Below are positions 11,239 through 23,310 of a stretch of 64,000 bases of DNA, one piece after another (position 1 is the first letter of the stretch; the number at the start of each line of letters is the position of its first letter). This stretch comes from Siphonodentalium dalli (taxonomy: Eukaryota > Mollusca > Scaphopoda > Gadilida > Siphonodentaliidae), in NCBI GenBank assembly GCA_032622095.1, contig CP136065.1, forward strand, positions 244,341,474 to 244,405,473, read 5' to 3'. The notes beneath the pieces were generated by a model that was not told the origin of the DNA, did no database searches, and saw nothing but the letters and a program-made list of their open reading frames with translations. Position numbers and translations under genes: made by a program.

Positions 11239-12160
11239 CTTGAAAAATTGACTGAATCGGACTGAGTACCTTTAATATGTACCTGGTTCGCGCGGTTACT
11301 GGTTATCATAACTCACATGTTCAGTGTCACCATGTAAACAATATTTATTCTAGCTGTCACGTGTACACGAATATATAATAATTACACTAGGAAGATGATT
11401 ATAATTACGATTTATTTTTATGTGAGATATAGAGGATCTGACAACAAGCAGGTTACTTTTTTAAAGTCATCTCATCGGTGTGTTACTTCTGAATAGGAAA
11501 TTATTTCATTATGGTTTTATGTCAATTAGTACGTGCCAAGTTGGCTTGGTCCCAATCAAAAATAATTAATGAATGTAGCTAAGACATTCCAACTAAAAAC
11601 TTGCTATGTCAGTACATTGCATATTTCCCACAAAACGACAAATCTTCTGCTTTGACTGAATACTGAATAAGTCGAACTTTACTTCCCCAAGATCGGTATA
11701 CGCTGCAATATTTTGGCCTTTCGATTCAGATGATTTTCTCAGATCAAAGAGAGCAGAATAATTATGCTCCCACGTGTGTAGCGAGTCTGGTGTCGCTTCG
11801 TGGTGCTGTCAGACTCACCGGTTGGAGAACGGCCGCATGGGAGCAGCCAACAGTTCAAAGTCGCTGATGAAAAATATTTCAAATGTTTTTTCTCTCCAAA
11901 TTTCTAAATGTTTTGCTGCAATTAATAAACTGCTGGGTCTAAACGGCATATTGTTGCAGTGATTATTGTTCGGATAGTTGCTACAATCGCAACCAATACT
12001 CTGTCTAAATTTCCCAGTTGATTCAGGCATAAACTTATTTCGAACTGTTGACATTTTACCAACGTTGCGTGGTGAGATCACATCCCACCACATCCTCCAG
12101 TTTCCACCTGTTGTATCGATGACGAATGAAAAAGCACTGCTAAGATTATGTATTTAACTT
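11239..12160. other. Intron-like sequence of locus A
   Basis: No supported gene. A 92-codon minus-strand frame (11815-12093) is unrecognised. Just outside the MULE, at 11257-11277, is a copy of the GGAYTGAGTACCTTTAA motif that recurs at 51 and 52 kb. The expected second FReD exon was not found here or in 7.2-9.1 kb. Confidence 0.4.
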
Positions 12161-12164
12161 GCAG

Positions 12165-12329
12165 GGAATCTACTCATCAACGTCATGACAAACAACCGCC
12201 AGCAGACTCTACGGATAGATCTCGAAGACTTCGAGAATCAGACGAGATTTGCTCATTACAACAAGTTTTCTATCAGCAGCCCGGTGATTCAGTACATATT
12301 GAACGTCGATGGTTACCATGGCGATGCAG
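12165..12329 (+). pseudogene. Fibrinogen-related domain, third exon with lost splice donor (locus A)
   Basis: The exon follows the acceptor TTAACTTGCAG and encodes NLLINVMTNNRQQTLRIDLE, DFENQTRFAHYNKFSIS, then SPVIQYILNVDGYHGDAG. It is 165 bp, identical in length and phase (1 to 1) to exon 3 of the intact locus B (56718-56882). Where locus B has the donor G|GTAAGT, this copy reads G|GCGAAA. The frame then runs into a stop at 12350-12352. A GC donor normally keeps the rest of the consensus (GCAAGT), so this site is probably dead. The body of the exon has no stop, which points to fairly recent loss. Confidence 0.85.
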
Positions 12330-13498
12330 GCGAAAATGAAATAATCAGATAAACTTTGATATTCCATGGTTTCAAATGTAAACATACAGTAATTTATCTC
12401 CTGTCCGGTCCGATACAGCATCACACCACATTTTACGATTGCGAACGTTGTTAGAAAACACATAGTCCGGTTGTTGATAAGGTACCCCTGAACCCCACCA
12501 CCATGACTTAACTTCACCCCACTCACTTTCTTCGTCATTATGTCCCTCAACTCGTATGCCATATTAACATAAAAAAGTGACCGTGTACACACCAGACAAG
12601 ATAGTGTCAAACATGCAAATTATAGAGAGAACATTTGTCAAATGTATACAAATGTATATATTGTTGTGAAGCTAAGACATGATGCCACATATTAGTGCAA
12701 AATTGGAACTCCCCGTTCACGATGGCCGCCAAAATGGCCACCGGAAGTAGAATACTGTATATTTGTCCAACATATTGTCATATTGTGGGGTAGTGCCATA
12801 TTGGGAGTTGTGTCATATTGTGATTTAACACGTTCATTTCATATCGCACATTTTAAATATTAGGTTGAACAAAAATTGGTTCAAAGAAATCGGGATTTTT
12901 TATATGGAGTGCATGAAAATACTGGGGGGTTAATACAAGATTCCATTATATACCACAGATGTGAGAAAAGCTCATTACTAACATTGATTCAAAGCACGGT
13001 AAAGTCTGGCGAAAATAATTGACCATAGGTGATTTAGCGGGGTTTAATTATATCCTGTCATATTCCCAACAGGTAAGTTGTATGAAGGATGTTAAATGTA
13101 ACTGAGCATGCAAATTTTGGATGGAAAATAGATTACCAGTATGAAAATGGTAGACATATCGGCGCCAAAATAGCCAGCAGATGGACTGTAATTAAGGTAA
13201 AAGATAACACCGCTGGACCATCGCTGGGTCCGGAGAATAGTTTCAGACTTAATGCCAGAATTTAATTACACACATGCCATCCTGCGTGCATGAGAGTAAT
13301 CTAGCATGAATCATTAATATAACATATGTGGGTGAAATTATGGCCAAAGCAAGTTATGCAAAGTAGCCTGTCCATCACATGATTTGAAAACTTCTACACG
13401 TGCCATAAGACGATTTTGTTGGATTGAGCTAGAACCGAGGATGTTCATTGGTGCTACTGACAAAATGACTACCTCAAGCCACCGTGCAGAACAGGGGG

Positions 13499-13530
13499 TA
13501 TAAATATGGATTGTGTTGGGAAATTCGTCA
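13499..13530 (+). promoter_or_regulatory. LTR core promoter: TATA box and initiator
   Basis: TATAAATA starts at 13499, and 31 bases further on is TCACTTTC with A at 13530. This matches an initiator (TCA+1) at the canonical distance from a TATA box. The A is also the first base of a 61-bp sequence that recurs 744 bp downstream, which supports 13530 as a real RNA 5' end. The identical promoter occurs in the right repeat at 22042-22073. Confidence 0.6.
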
Positions 13531-13590
13531 CTTTCGAACGAATAAATTCTCAGCACAACTATTTATACTGTTCTGTTCATTACTTTAGGT
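13530..13590 (+). repeat. 61-bp repeat R1, starting at the presumed transcription start
   Basis: ACTTTCGAACGAATAAATTC through TGTTCATTACTTTAGGT is repeated exactly at 14274-14334, and again in the right terminal repeat at 22073-22133 and 22817-22877. It contains AATAAA. The first copy is followed by GAGT, so its end reads TTTAG|GTGAGT, a good 5' splice site. The second copy continues as TTTAGGTACC instead. Confidence 0.85.
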
Positions 13591-14446
13591 GAGTTAAAAA
13601 CTAAGATACTTTTTGTTTGCAGATTAATACACCATGAATATTTGTAATAGGCGAGATATTTTCAATGTGAATATGTGAATCTTGTGAGTAAAGTTTTTCT
13701 GTTAAATCCGGAGTTTGTTCAACGGTAACACATTTGTATTATTATTGGCGATTATGAAACATGCAAATCTTTCATCCGGGTTCCGGGAAATTTTGTATAG
13801 CCATGTTCAGGTGTAATGTTTGTCTACTAATTTGATATATTTGTGTATCACATTCTTCAGTTTCGCAAATAGGGTTTAGGGGCCACATATAATTCAAATT
13901 ATCCCGGGTTTGTCATGGAGTGTTCAATACAAGGCTATATTCCATTTCCGAAGCCATACAATGCCCAAATAGTTCGGGGACAGTTAACTATATATAATCG
14001 CATCTACGCGCTGGCAAATGTGTTTCCCCATCACATGTATTATGTATTACTTCAATGTTATTATAAGCATAGATCAATATATGTCTGAATTCATCCATCC
14101 AACCAATCAATCTAAGTTGCATGCACGGGCTATGCTTGAGGACCAACATATGCTTAAATCTAAATAAAGATTGATTGATTGGTTGATTGACGAATGGTTG
14201 CTGAATTGTTACCACTATTTATTCTGTTACTGCCATTCTAATTATAATGCTAAAATTGGTTATTACTTTTTGGACTTTCGAACGAATAAATTCTCAGCAC
14301 AACTATTTATACTGTTCTGTTCATTACTTTAGGTACCAACAGCCTACCAAGCTAATTTCCCCAAAGATGAAAATCTAAACAAGATGGCAGCGGATTATAA
14401 TTAAAGAAGGGTTTCACCCACCACACCCGAATTCCGCACTGCCACA

Positions 14447-17400
14447 CTGTTGTCAGAATCCACCGGGCAAGACAGATCCATCAAGGAAAAATCAATACGA
14501 GGGACCAATACATCGAAGGACAGATCAGGACTGTTTCGACGGCATGCAGGAGGGGCCGACTTCATAAAAGGTCGACAAAATAGACGGCAGTATTTCAACA
14601 ATGCAATAATTATCTGTGCGGACATACCTCCTCTTCTATGGATTCAGAATAAAATTTAGGAGCTGTTGTTCGTGCAATCCAAAGGATACAGATTCAAATT
14701 CTACACGGAAAACTTGTGTGTGATTCTCAAATCTGTATAGGTATTTGATTCATATAATTAATGCAAAATATTAAGCAGAACACATAATTTATTCATTTTA
14801 ATCCGTGAAATTTTCGGTAAACTGAATAGTCTAATGGTGGAACGCACTGTGGGTGACAACAACCGGTAGAATTTTTAAACATATCCAATATATATGTTCG
14901 CATTAGTTGGTCTAAAATTATGACAAGGCAAATTCATTTTCACTGACCTAAACCCTAGGCAGTGCAAGATTCATTTCCCCATATATCGATTGCATAACAA
15001 ACGCTCTTTGTTAGATATCGCAACGAAAGCACATTCGCTCTTTATTAATCACATGAAGATAGCATAGACGCTCTTTGTTATTTACCGCAATTAATAATAG
15101 ACGCTCTTTATTATATACCCCAAATGAGAACACAGACGCTCTTTATTAATCACAAGCAGATAGCATAGACGCTCTTTATAATGAATAAGTGAAGGCATCA
15201 TCGACGCTCTTTATTATATACCACAGCGGGAGCACCGACGCTCTTTATTGTACTTCTCGACACATAGAACACATAGCTTCTTTGTTTTAATCTGGGCCAG
15301 TTGGTCAGTTGATTTTCATGGGTCGGTGTTTCTACACGCCGTGGGACAATTTCTCGGTGAAATCAAGTCTCTGCGTGGTCATTCCTCCACCCGTAAAATT
15401 GTTAACTTCTTGTGTGGCCTAACGGCTAGAACGACGATAAACCCTAAGAAACCAAACCAAACCAAATCTTCGTTTTTATATAAACCCAAGTATAACATAA
15501 TTATAATTCGTATACAAGCCTACTGTAAACTACTTGTCGCAAGTTTCAATTCACGGAACAAAAGGCATATATCTATACATATGAATTCATTTAAACAGAT
15601 AATATAAGATACGAATTAATTCAAAATACACCCAGATGCGCAGTTGCAAAACATGACTAAAATACGTCTAATTTGACAAACATTGGCATATACATGAAAA
15701 ATGTGGTGTCCTAACAAATTTCGTTTTCCTCTTTTTATCCTATAACGTTTGGTTCATTTGGAAATAACTTATTGATTGAGTAGCTTCATTGAAATTTCAA
15801 GCGGCGAAGAAAGACTGGATAATGTCAAATACAGGAATAATAGTTCCTTTGTGTTAATTCTTCATAATAAATCTAAATTTCTCCCCAAATTGCCATTGCT
15901 GAAAAATGTAAAATGGTATTCTGTTTCAATGAGTTTACATCTACACACATTACATAATCTTTCACTAACGAGTAGTGGCGCTGTTTGTGTCTCCCCCTTT
16001 GTTAATTTCCAAACTATGATTGCTGATTCGCAGTCTCGTAAATAGAAAACGCGCTTTATTAGAACGCGTGTAGCAAATGTATGGCTCAAATTAGTACCTT
16101 GCTTTAAACAACCTATGCGTTGTTCTCAGTTTTAGATCTTCCGTTTTCAATTTTCGCACATGTTCATTTGAAATGTCAACACCATATGTTCCATATAAGT
16201 GACTATTCACTGCATAATGGCACCGCTAACGATGCAGTTTCCAAATATAGATAGTTCAAGTTACCGTGTAGTTAATCACACATGGTATTGTTTTAATCAT
16301 AACGGTGTGGACCTCATGCCGAGAATAAAAGCGGGTGTTCATGGACCTGAATAAAATTAATGCGACGGGCATATAGGACTAGAAGTGATCTTTTCATGTA
16401 GTTTGTTACACAAAAGGCGCCGATTGGAATGATACATGACATCATAATTACTCTATAGTTAGATGGTTAAACAAAATACAATATTGAAATACAGCTCATT
16501 AAAGTGATATGAATCACCCAGATATGGTGATCAACTATATGTATGGAATAATCAAAAGTTTAAAATATGTAATTTGTGTTTAAACATTATATCCGAATAG
16601 ATGACACATACAGCCATTCTCATAAATATTAAGTTGATGTAGTTCTTTGGGCCGACATTTATTTCATTTATTACAGATACATGCGTCCCGAATCGATTAC
16701 TAAATATTTACAATTGAGCATTGTTCAAGCGAAGTTTTCTATGGAGTGTTTCGGTCGATTTGCTTCATATTTTCAGCGAGGTTAGTAGAAGTTTACCTTC
16801 TTTCCGTTGGCATAGCGCTCGAAAACTATCTTATCAGTTTTCACGCACCCGAACAAGTGCATAATACGTCTTTAAATATAAAATGTTCATTCAGTCATTA
16901 CTCAATACTTGTATTATTATTATGTAATGGTTCAGTTTTATCTCTTGATACACAACTATGATACCTATGCATAGGTCACCGACTCATATTTTGAATTGTG
17001 TATGAGTAATGCACGATTCAGGATGTATATAATCCCAGAGAGAAAATCGAATAAAGGATTATATAATAATTATACAAAATTAATTGTCGGAAATAAATTG
17101 GTTTCACAACAATTTGGCGATATTCGGTTATCATTCCGTGTAGCTCTGTACACATGATGATGAAATGATAATCATCGCCCATTTCGCATCTGCAGTAATG
17201 TGCATAAATGTACCTGATTTATCCTATGATTTTGTCAGCCATTTAGTATATTAAAAGGGTAATTTTAGATTATCTGTTCACAATTGCAACATACATTTAG
17301 TTAAATAAGTTCATACAACAAGGCATAGCAGTCGAAATTATGCTTCCTTCTTGGTTTTCTTAAAATTAAAATTAAGACAGGAAATAATGTACAGTGAAAT

Positions 17401-20400
17401 TGGTTTGAGTATAATTATGACGTGTTGTCTATGGTTCTGGGTTCGATAGCAATGAGTTCGGGGTCCCGTGCACGCTATCAGAGCTAGAGTATGGGCGGCG
17501 TTCTCTAGTATACATATCAGGCCTATGTCACTGTATGTTTATAATTGAGAGGACATGATAAGTATTGGCTTTATATATCAATATAAAAGTTTTCCGCGCC
17601 GATTACCATATATACAGGCTCAAAAAGAGCGTTTTTGGGATCCATTAATATGTGGATCTATATTTCAACAAACTGTCAATATTCAATAGCAAATAGGGAC
17701 TTCAGACGTCTGTATATCCATTTATATACTGAACGCATATATAAGCTGACGTTGCGCGACCATTTCTGGTCATATTATATACAATTCCACACAAAACACG
17801 ACATTTCTCAGTCTACTATAAGACCTATACTTATTTATGAACGGTAGTTCACACGCTTTCCGTGATACGATATCTAAATGCCAAGATTATGCAGAATGAT
17901 AAGCAACTGCAAAGCCGGGCTATAGTTTTGCAGTTAAATCCAATAAATGACCAGGATTGCATCTCCTGGTCTGTTGTTAACCGCGCCTCATTAATATGGA
18001 AAGGATAGTCCATGGTTGCCGGATATTAATGAGGACTTTATCCCATGGTATCTGATAGAAGTTGAACATGCACAAAGTAATACAATGCCAGCATGCTGAA
18101 TGCACATCCGCGTGCATTCTTGTAAATAACTTGTTATAGGGTCACAAAGACATGAAGGTTAAAATCCGAGAATGCATATATAAATTGTATAATTTTTTGT
18201 TATATACACACCGAAGTGCGACCTTGTGAATAACCCAATCGTTTTGCTGTGTTGTAATGAAAATAATCTTCATTGTGATGAGAACATAGAATGAAGAGAA
18301 TAAGAGACGTCACACAGTACAGTGTACGTCCTATTCCTGTTCCAGAGTGGTTCGATTTCCTAACCAATCTCTCCTTTCCGGTAACGAATCTATCACTTCC
18401 GGTTAATAATTTTATCCCTTCCGGGAACGAATCTTGTCACTTCCGGGGACGAATCATTTCCGAGTACGAAACTCACAACTTTTGTTATTTTATAGCAATT
18501 TTGCGGTCAATATATTTCCAATGCGAATTATAATATCATAGCTACTTCCCGTGCAAGAGGCCCAAACTGACTTATGCTCATTATACAAGCTGATTTTTAC
18601 GATTATTTATGGCTACTTCCCAGTGCGCGAAGGTCATACTTAAAGACGCATTTTTATGCTCGATTCTACAATCACTTGAAACGGCTTCCCCATGCGTGAA
18701 GTTCGTACATAACTAGGCTCATGTATACATGTATGCTGGTTGATACACTCATATTTGGGTGAGCCGGTTTCCCAGTCGCGAGAAGCTTGGAAATCAATCA
18801 TGCTACATTCTACAATTAGGCATGGCGTCAGGGCCATGGCCTGGGGGTCTCTGGTGTCGCATGTCGCAAATTCGTGATATATTATCGCTTATTTCTAAAC
18901 GTCATGACGGGGCCAGACTCCAATTTTAAACATGCTCGTTTCTACTATCCTACATGGCTCAGATGCCATTTTTCACGTGGTTTTTGTATCGGAGGTTGCA
19001 TATGACTCAGCTCATATATAAACTTCCTTTCGGTGCGAAACTACATTATATATATGCTCAATTTCTATGGCGAAGAAAAGGGGTTAGCAACCTTTTGTCC
19101 CCCGGATTTTCTTGTGTTGTACTTCTATACCGACATCAACGCAAGACTTCGCTTTAGAAGGGGTTCCGCTGTCTGACGGGTTCAAGTTTGGATAGATTGG
19201 TATGCAGGCTGTGGGTCACAATTTATTGACAGGCTCCTGATATTTTGTATAGAATTGATCACTCTATATATAATATATGTCATTGGGGCTACTTACTTAT
19301 TTATTTATCTTATTATTTAGACCCACATCTCCTGAGTTTGTGCATTTCCATTGTTCTGATTGAAACAGCAGCCCAACCAAAGGAAAGCCTCACATGCTGG
19401 TTTTCTTAGAGCATATTCTACAAACAGGTCAATATGTGACCTGATTACTGCTTTACGAGTTGCGAGAGCATAATTTACACATACTGTCACGACGTGACGT
19501 CAGTATAACAAGTACGAGCCAAGAGTACATCTTTACATACAGTCTTACGGACTAAGGGCACATTTCTATATAATTGCCACTATATCACAGAAATTCGGGC
19601 CTCACCACGTAATAATATAACGTATTATACACTTGTCTACATGACATTAAAACAGCTGAAATTGCTGGCTACATCATATCGCATATTCGACTATAAATAT
19701 GACATTACATAACACCTATTTATGATATCAACTTGTCTTTGCAAGACGTAAATACTTATACAAATTAAAACATGGAAATACTTTTCGTGAACAGGTCATG
19801 TACGTCATATATGACTACTTCAGATATAAATGACTAATATGAAGTTAAATATAACTTAAATATAACAAGCCACACAAGGGCTGGTTCGTTTCACACGATA
19901 TCCAGTCAAGTTACTATGAAAAATGCTACTTATATACAAATCATAAACGGTCCTTCCTTTTCAAAACTTGTTTGAAAAGGTACCCGCATCCTATAATGAA
20001 AGTATACATGCATATTCATGCATATCTATGTAAGTCATACAGTGATGCTGGGAAAATACGAAATAAAAGCATAGTTCATCGAACATTTATCTCATTTCAA
20101 TAGATATAATGCTGAGCTTTAATAACAAATCTACTTGACTAAGTTCATTAATGAAACGTTGTCTGTCACTCATAATGGTTCCATCACCACCATCACCACT
20201 CTACTACGCTACCACCACTACCATTACCATCATTCGAGATATGTTAAGCTTATTATACAAATATTCTTTGCAAACTAGTATATATCTTCAGCAAAATCTT
20301 CTCATTCTTATATCAAATTTCAGTGTTCTGCGACGTCACACTTAAATACACATATTTATTGGCATTAATTTACCAATTACCACATTGGAATATGCGATAG

Positions 20401-21318
20401 CTATTTACAAGATATGGGATTTTCAGTTCCTGCAAATAATTAATTACTTCTAACACTAACTATGTATTCAGCGATATGCATTCTACAAGGCTTACAAACT
20501 GAAAGCTCTTGCTAGTTGAAAGCTAAATAGTCTTTAAACTGATGTTATTTCAACTACTTCTTGATTCCTTATACCGATTCATACGCCTTAGACTTTGAAG
20601 ATTATTAGGCATTGTCAGGAGCAAATTTCTATATGTGTTCTGCCACTATATTTTGCCTTAATACCAGATGCAAATCACTCCAAGAGTAAACGAGGTATGT
20701 AGGTTACGTTCAAAATGAGTCAGGCCACATTTCTGTTTCATGTTATTAATTTTATTTATGTGTAACAATGCACAGCTTCTTTGCTTCTTAGCGTCGGAAA
20801 TGAATTGCAGTAATATTCGATCAAATCACACCAATGTGATGACAAAGGTTTAATTACTTATGTAACTATTACATTAAAAACTCATGCAAAATTTCACATT
20901 TATTTAGCACAAAAGCAGTTCAATTTTATTTCAAGTGACCATATTCGGCTCACATTGATTCTCTACTATATCATACGTCATTTTGCACGCAAGTTCTTTT
21001 CAAATCATTCACTAGCAGGCCAAATTATGGTTGATAAGTTATTGATAGATGACTCGAACGATAATACCTAAATCTCTCTACTTAATTCTTTGGTGTTTGC
21101 GAGTATAATAGTTGACTCTAAGCACTCCAAGTTCAATTCTCTTCAACGTCAGAGCCGACGGATCATGATGTCACAGAATACAGCCATCTCACGGACATTC
21201 AGGAACGGGCATCAGCTCCACTATATCCACAAATATGAACAAAGAAAATTGTTGACTGTTTGCATTATTTTTTTTATATGGAGATGCCAGGCGCCATCTC
21301 ATTGGGACAAGAGGGTAG
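14447..21318 (+). other. Interior of the LTR element, noncoding as far as can be read
   Basis: The interior begins CTGTTGTCAGAATCCACC. This is a poor tRNA primer-binding site candidate because the usual TGG start is absent. A 69-codon open frame (14450-14659, RSIKEKSIRGTNTSKDRSGL) and a 119-codon one (15248-15607) are unrecognised. Regularly spaced GACGCTCTTT motifs occupy 15001-15250. A segment at 16676-16878 is related to 42525-42724. Small tandem repeats occur at 18366-18465 (CTTCCGG/CGAATC) and 18540-18790 (diverged ~75-bp units with GCTACTTCCC). A CCA/CCT-rich microsatellite lies at 20170-20232. No retroviral-type domains are seen on either strand. Confidence 0.6.
15001..15250. repeat. 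Eight regularly spaced GACGCTCTTTATTA motifs
   Basis: CGCTCTTT occurs at 15002, 15036, 15069, 15102, 15137, 15170, 15204 and 15239, a spacing of 33-35 bases. It usually sits within GACGCTCTTTATTA. The intervening ~20 bases differ between units but partly recur (AGATAGCATA twice, TTATATACC three times). It is a diverged minisatellite with one conserved box per unit, inside the LTR element close to its left repeat. Confidence 0.8.
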
Positions 21319-22989
21319 TGTCATATTGTGGGGTAGTGCCATATTGGGAGTTGTGTCATATTGTGATTTAACACGTTCATTTCATATCGCACATTTTAAA
21401 TATTAGGTTGAACAAAAATTGGTTCAAAGAAATCGGGATTTTTTATATGGAGTGCATGAAAATACTGGGGGGTTAATACAAGATTCCATTATATACCACA
21501 GATGTGAGAAAAGCTCATTACTAACATTGATTCAAAGCACGGTAAAGTCTGGCGAAAATAATTGACCATAGGTGATTTAGCGGGGTTTAATTATATCCTG
21601 TCATATTCCCAACAGGTAAGTTGTATGAAGGATGTTAAATGTAACTGAGCATGCAAATTTTGGATGGAAAATAGATTACCAGTATGAAAATGGTAGACAT
21701 ATCGGCGCCAAAATAGCCAGCAGGTGGACTGTAATTAAGGTAAAAGATAACACCGCTGGACCATCGCTGGGTCCGGAGAATAGTTTCAGACTTAATGCCA
21801 GAATTTAATTACACACATGCCATCCTGCGTGCATGAGAGTAATCTAGCATGAATCATTAATATAACATATGTGGGTGAAATTATGGCCAAAGCAAGTTAT
21901 GCAAAGTAGCCTGTCCATCACATGATTTGAAAACTTCTACACGTGCCATAAGACGATTTTGTTGGATTGAGCTAGAACCGAGGATGTTCATTGGTGCTAC
22001 TGACAAAATGACTACCTCAAGCCACCGTGCAGAACAGGGGGTATAAATATGGATTGTGTTGGGAAATTCGTCACTTTCGAACGAATAAATTCTCAGCACA
22101 ACTATTTATACTGTTCTGTTCATTACTTTAGGTGAGTTAAAAACTAAGATACTTTTTGTTTGCAGATTAATACACCATGAATATTTGTAATAGGCGAGAT
22201 ATTTTCAATGTGAATATGTGAATCTTGTGAGTAAAGTTTTTCTGTTAAATCCGGAGTTTGTTCAACGGTAACACATTTGTATTATTATTGGCGATTATGA
22301 AACATGCAAATCTTTCATCCGGGTTCCGGGAAATTTTGTATAGCCATGTTCAGGTGTAATGTTTGTCTACTAATTTGATATATTTGTGTATCACATTCTT
22401 CAGTTTCGCAAATAGGGTTTAGGGGCCACATATAATTCAAATTATCCCGGGTTTGTCATGGAGTGTTCAATACAAGGCTATATTCCATTTCCGAAGCCAT
22501 ACAATGCCCAAATAGTTCGGGGACAGTTAACTATATATAATCGCATCTACGCGCTGGCAAATGTGTTTCCCCATCACATGTATTATGTATTACTTCAATG
22601 TTATTATAAGCATAGATCAATATATGTCTGAATTCATCCATCCAACCAATCAATCTAAGTTGCATGCACGGGCTATGCTTGAGGACCAACATATGCTTAA
22701 ATCTAAATAAAGATTGATTGATTGGTTGATTGACGAATGGTTGCTGAATTGTTACCACTATTTATTCTGTTACTGCCATTCTAATTATAATGCTAAAATT
22801 GGTTATTACTTTTTGGACTTTCGAACGAATAAATTCTCAGCACAACTATTTATACTGTTCTGTTCATTACTTTAGGTACCAACAGCCTACCAAGCTAATT
22901 TCCCCAAAGATGAAAATCTAAACAAGATGGCAGCGGATTATAATTAAAGAAGGGTTTCACCCACCACACCCGAATTCCGCACTGCCACA
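21319..22989 (+). repeat. Right long terminal repeat (1671 bp)
   Basis: Collinear with 12776-14446 at a constant offset of 8543, with no indel and one substitution seen. It ends ...GCACTGCCACA and is followed by the ATAT target duplication. Confidence 0.88.
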
Positions 22990-23310
22990 ATATCATCGCG
23001 CAAATAGGTTCATATTTGATTATTTGATTCTGAAATAAGCCCATAGTGGAATTATATCCCGTATTCTGTTTTATGGCACGGGCCACAGTGAAAACAAATT
23101 TTAAAGAGATTACATCTTGTAAGTCATGAGTTGGTATCTTCGTGTTATTTTCCGCCCATAATGCACTTATAATAAGTCATTATGAGTCGATAATGGCACT
23201 AAACACTCTCATTTTCAGTTCGTTATGGACTCAAAATGTGGCGATTCTACACCGAGTATGAACCTAAAGCAGAGCGTATTATAAGCCGATAACGTGCCGA
23301 TTTTCTGGAT
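22990..23310 (+). repeat. Dispersed repeat R (right part, split by the LTR element)
   Basis: ATATCATCGCGCAAATAGGT through GGCACGGGCCACAGTGAAAA, TCATTTTCAG-like and AAAATGTGGCGATTCTA matches 57208-57545, with TATCCTCGCGCAAATA, GAGCGGGCCACAGTGAAAA and GAAAATGTGGGATTCTA. It also matches the start of a fragment at 51256. The left part of this copy (CAACATAT) is at 12768-12775. It gives the target-site context of the LTR insertion. Confidence 0.7.

Larger units (their letters stand above)
12776..14446 (+). repeat. Left long terminal repeat (1671 bp)
   Basis: This copy contains a TATA box (13499-13506), an initiator (around 13530), AATAAA inside the following 61-bp segment, and a second copy of that segment at 14274-14334. 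A stem-loop lies at 14099-14184 (CCAACCAATCAATCT pairing with AGATTGATTGATTGG-like sequence). The only mismatch I saw to the right copy is A at 13181 versus G at 21724. The short frames inside are not considered genes. Confidence 0.88.
12776..22989 (+). mobile_element. 10.2-kb LTR-retrotransposon-like element lacking gag/pol (LARD-like)
   Basis: Terminal direct repeats of 1671 bp (12776-14446 and 21319-22989) align without gaps. They start TGTCATATTG and end GCACTGCCACA, giving the TG...CA ends of LTRs. The target duplication is ATAT at 12772-12775 and 22990-22993. The flanking sequence supports one insertion: the dispersed repeat seen intact at 57208 and 51256 contains CAACATAT(C/T)CTCG, and here its left piece (CAACATAT) precedes the left repeat while its right piece (ATATCATCGCGCAAATA) follows the right repeat. 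A purine-rich tract GGGACAAGAGGGTAG (21304-21318) abuts the right repeat, as a PPT should. The 6.9-kb interior holds only short unrecognised frames, with no protease, reverse transcriptase, RNase H or integrase motif, so any movement needs another element's enzymes. Orientation (+) is inferred from the promoter and PPT. Confidence 0.85.

Noticed and set aside
11815..12093. 92-codon minus-strand frame with several Cys
   Set aside because: No family recognised, no convincing splice sites; left unannotated.
12209..12610. 133-codon minus-strand frame
   Set aside because: It lies antisense to the FReD exon at 12165 and has no recognised domain.
13530..13620. Spliced-leader RNA gene
   Set aside because: A 59-base exon with promoter, donor and a U-rich stretch is suggestive, but it lies inside an LTR and the trait is not established for this kind of genome. 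Kept only as an alternative under the 61-bp repeat finding.
13589..13623. A 35-base intron GTGAGT...TTTGCAG after the LTR start
   Set aside because: Too short for normal animal splicing, and nothing coding follows.
14447..14475. tRNA primer-binding site of the LTR element
   Set aside because: The sequence after the left repeat starts CTGTTGTCAGAATCC and lacks the TGG expected at a primer-binding site; not strong enough to annotate.
15001..15250. CRISPR-like array
   Set aside because: The repeat box is only ~14 bases, the spacers are partly repeated, there are no cas genes, and the context is animal DNA. Better explained as a diverged minisatellite.
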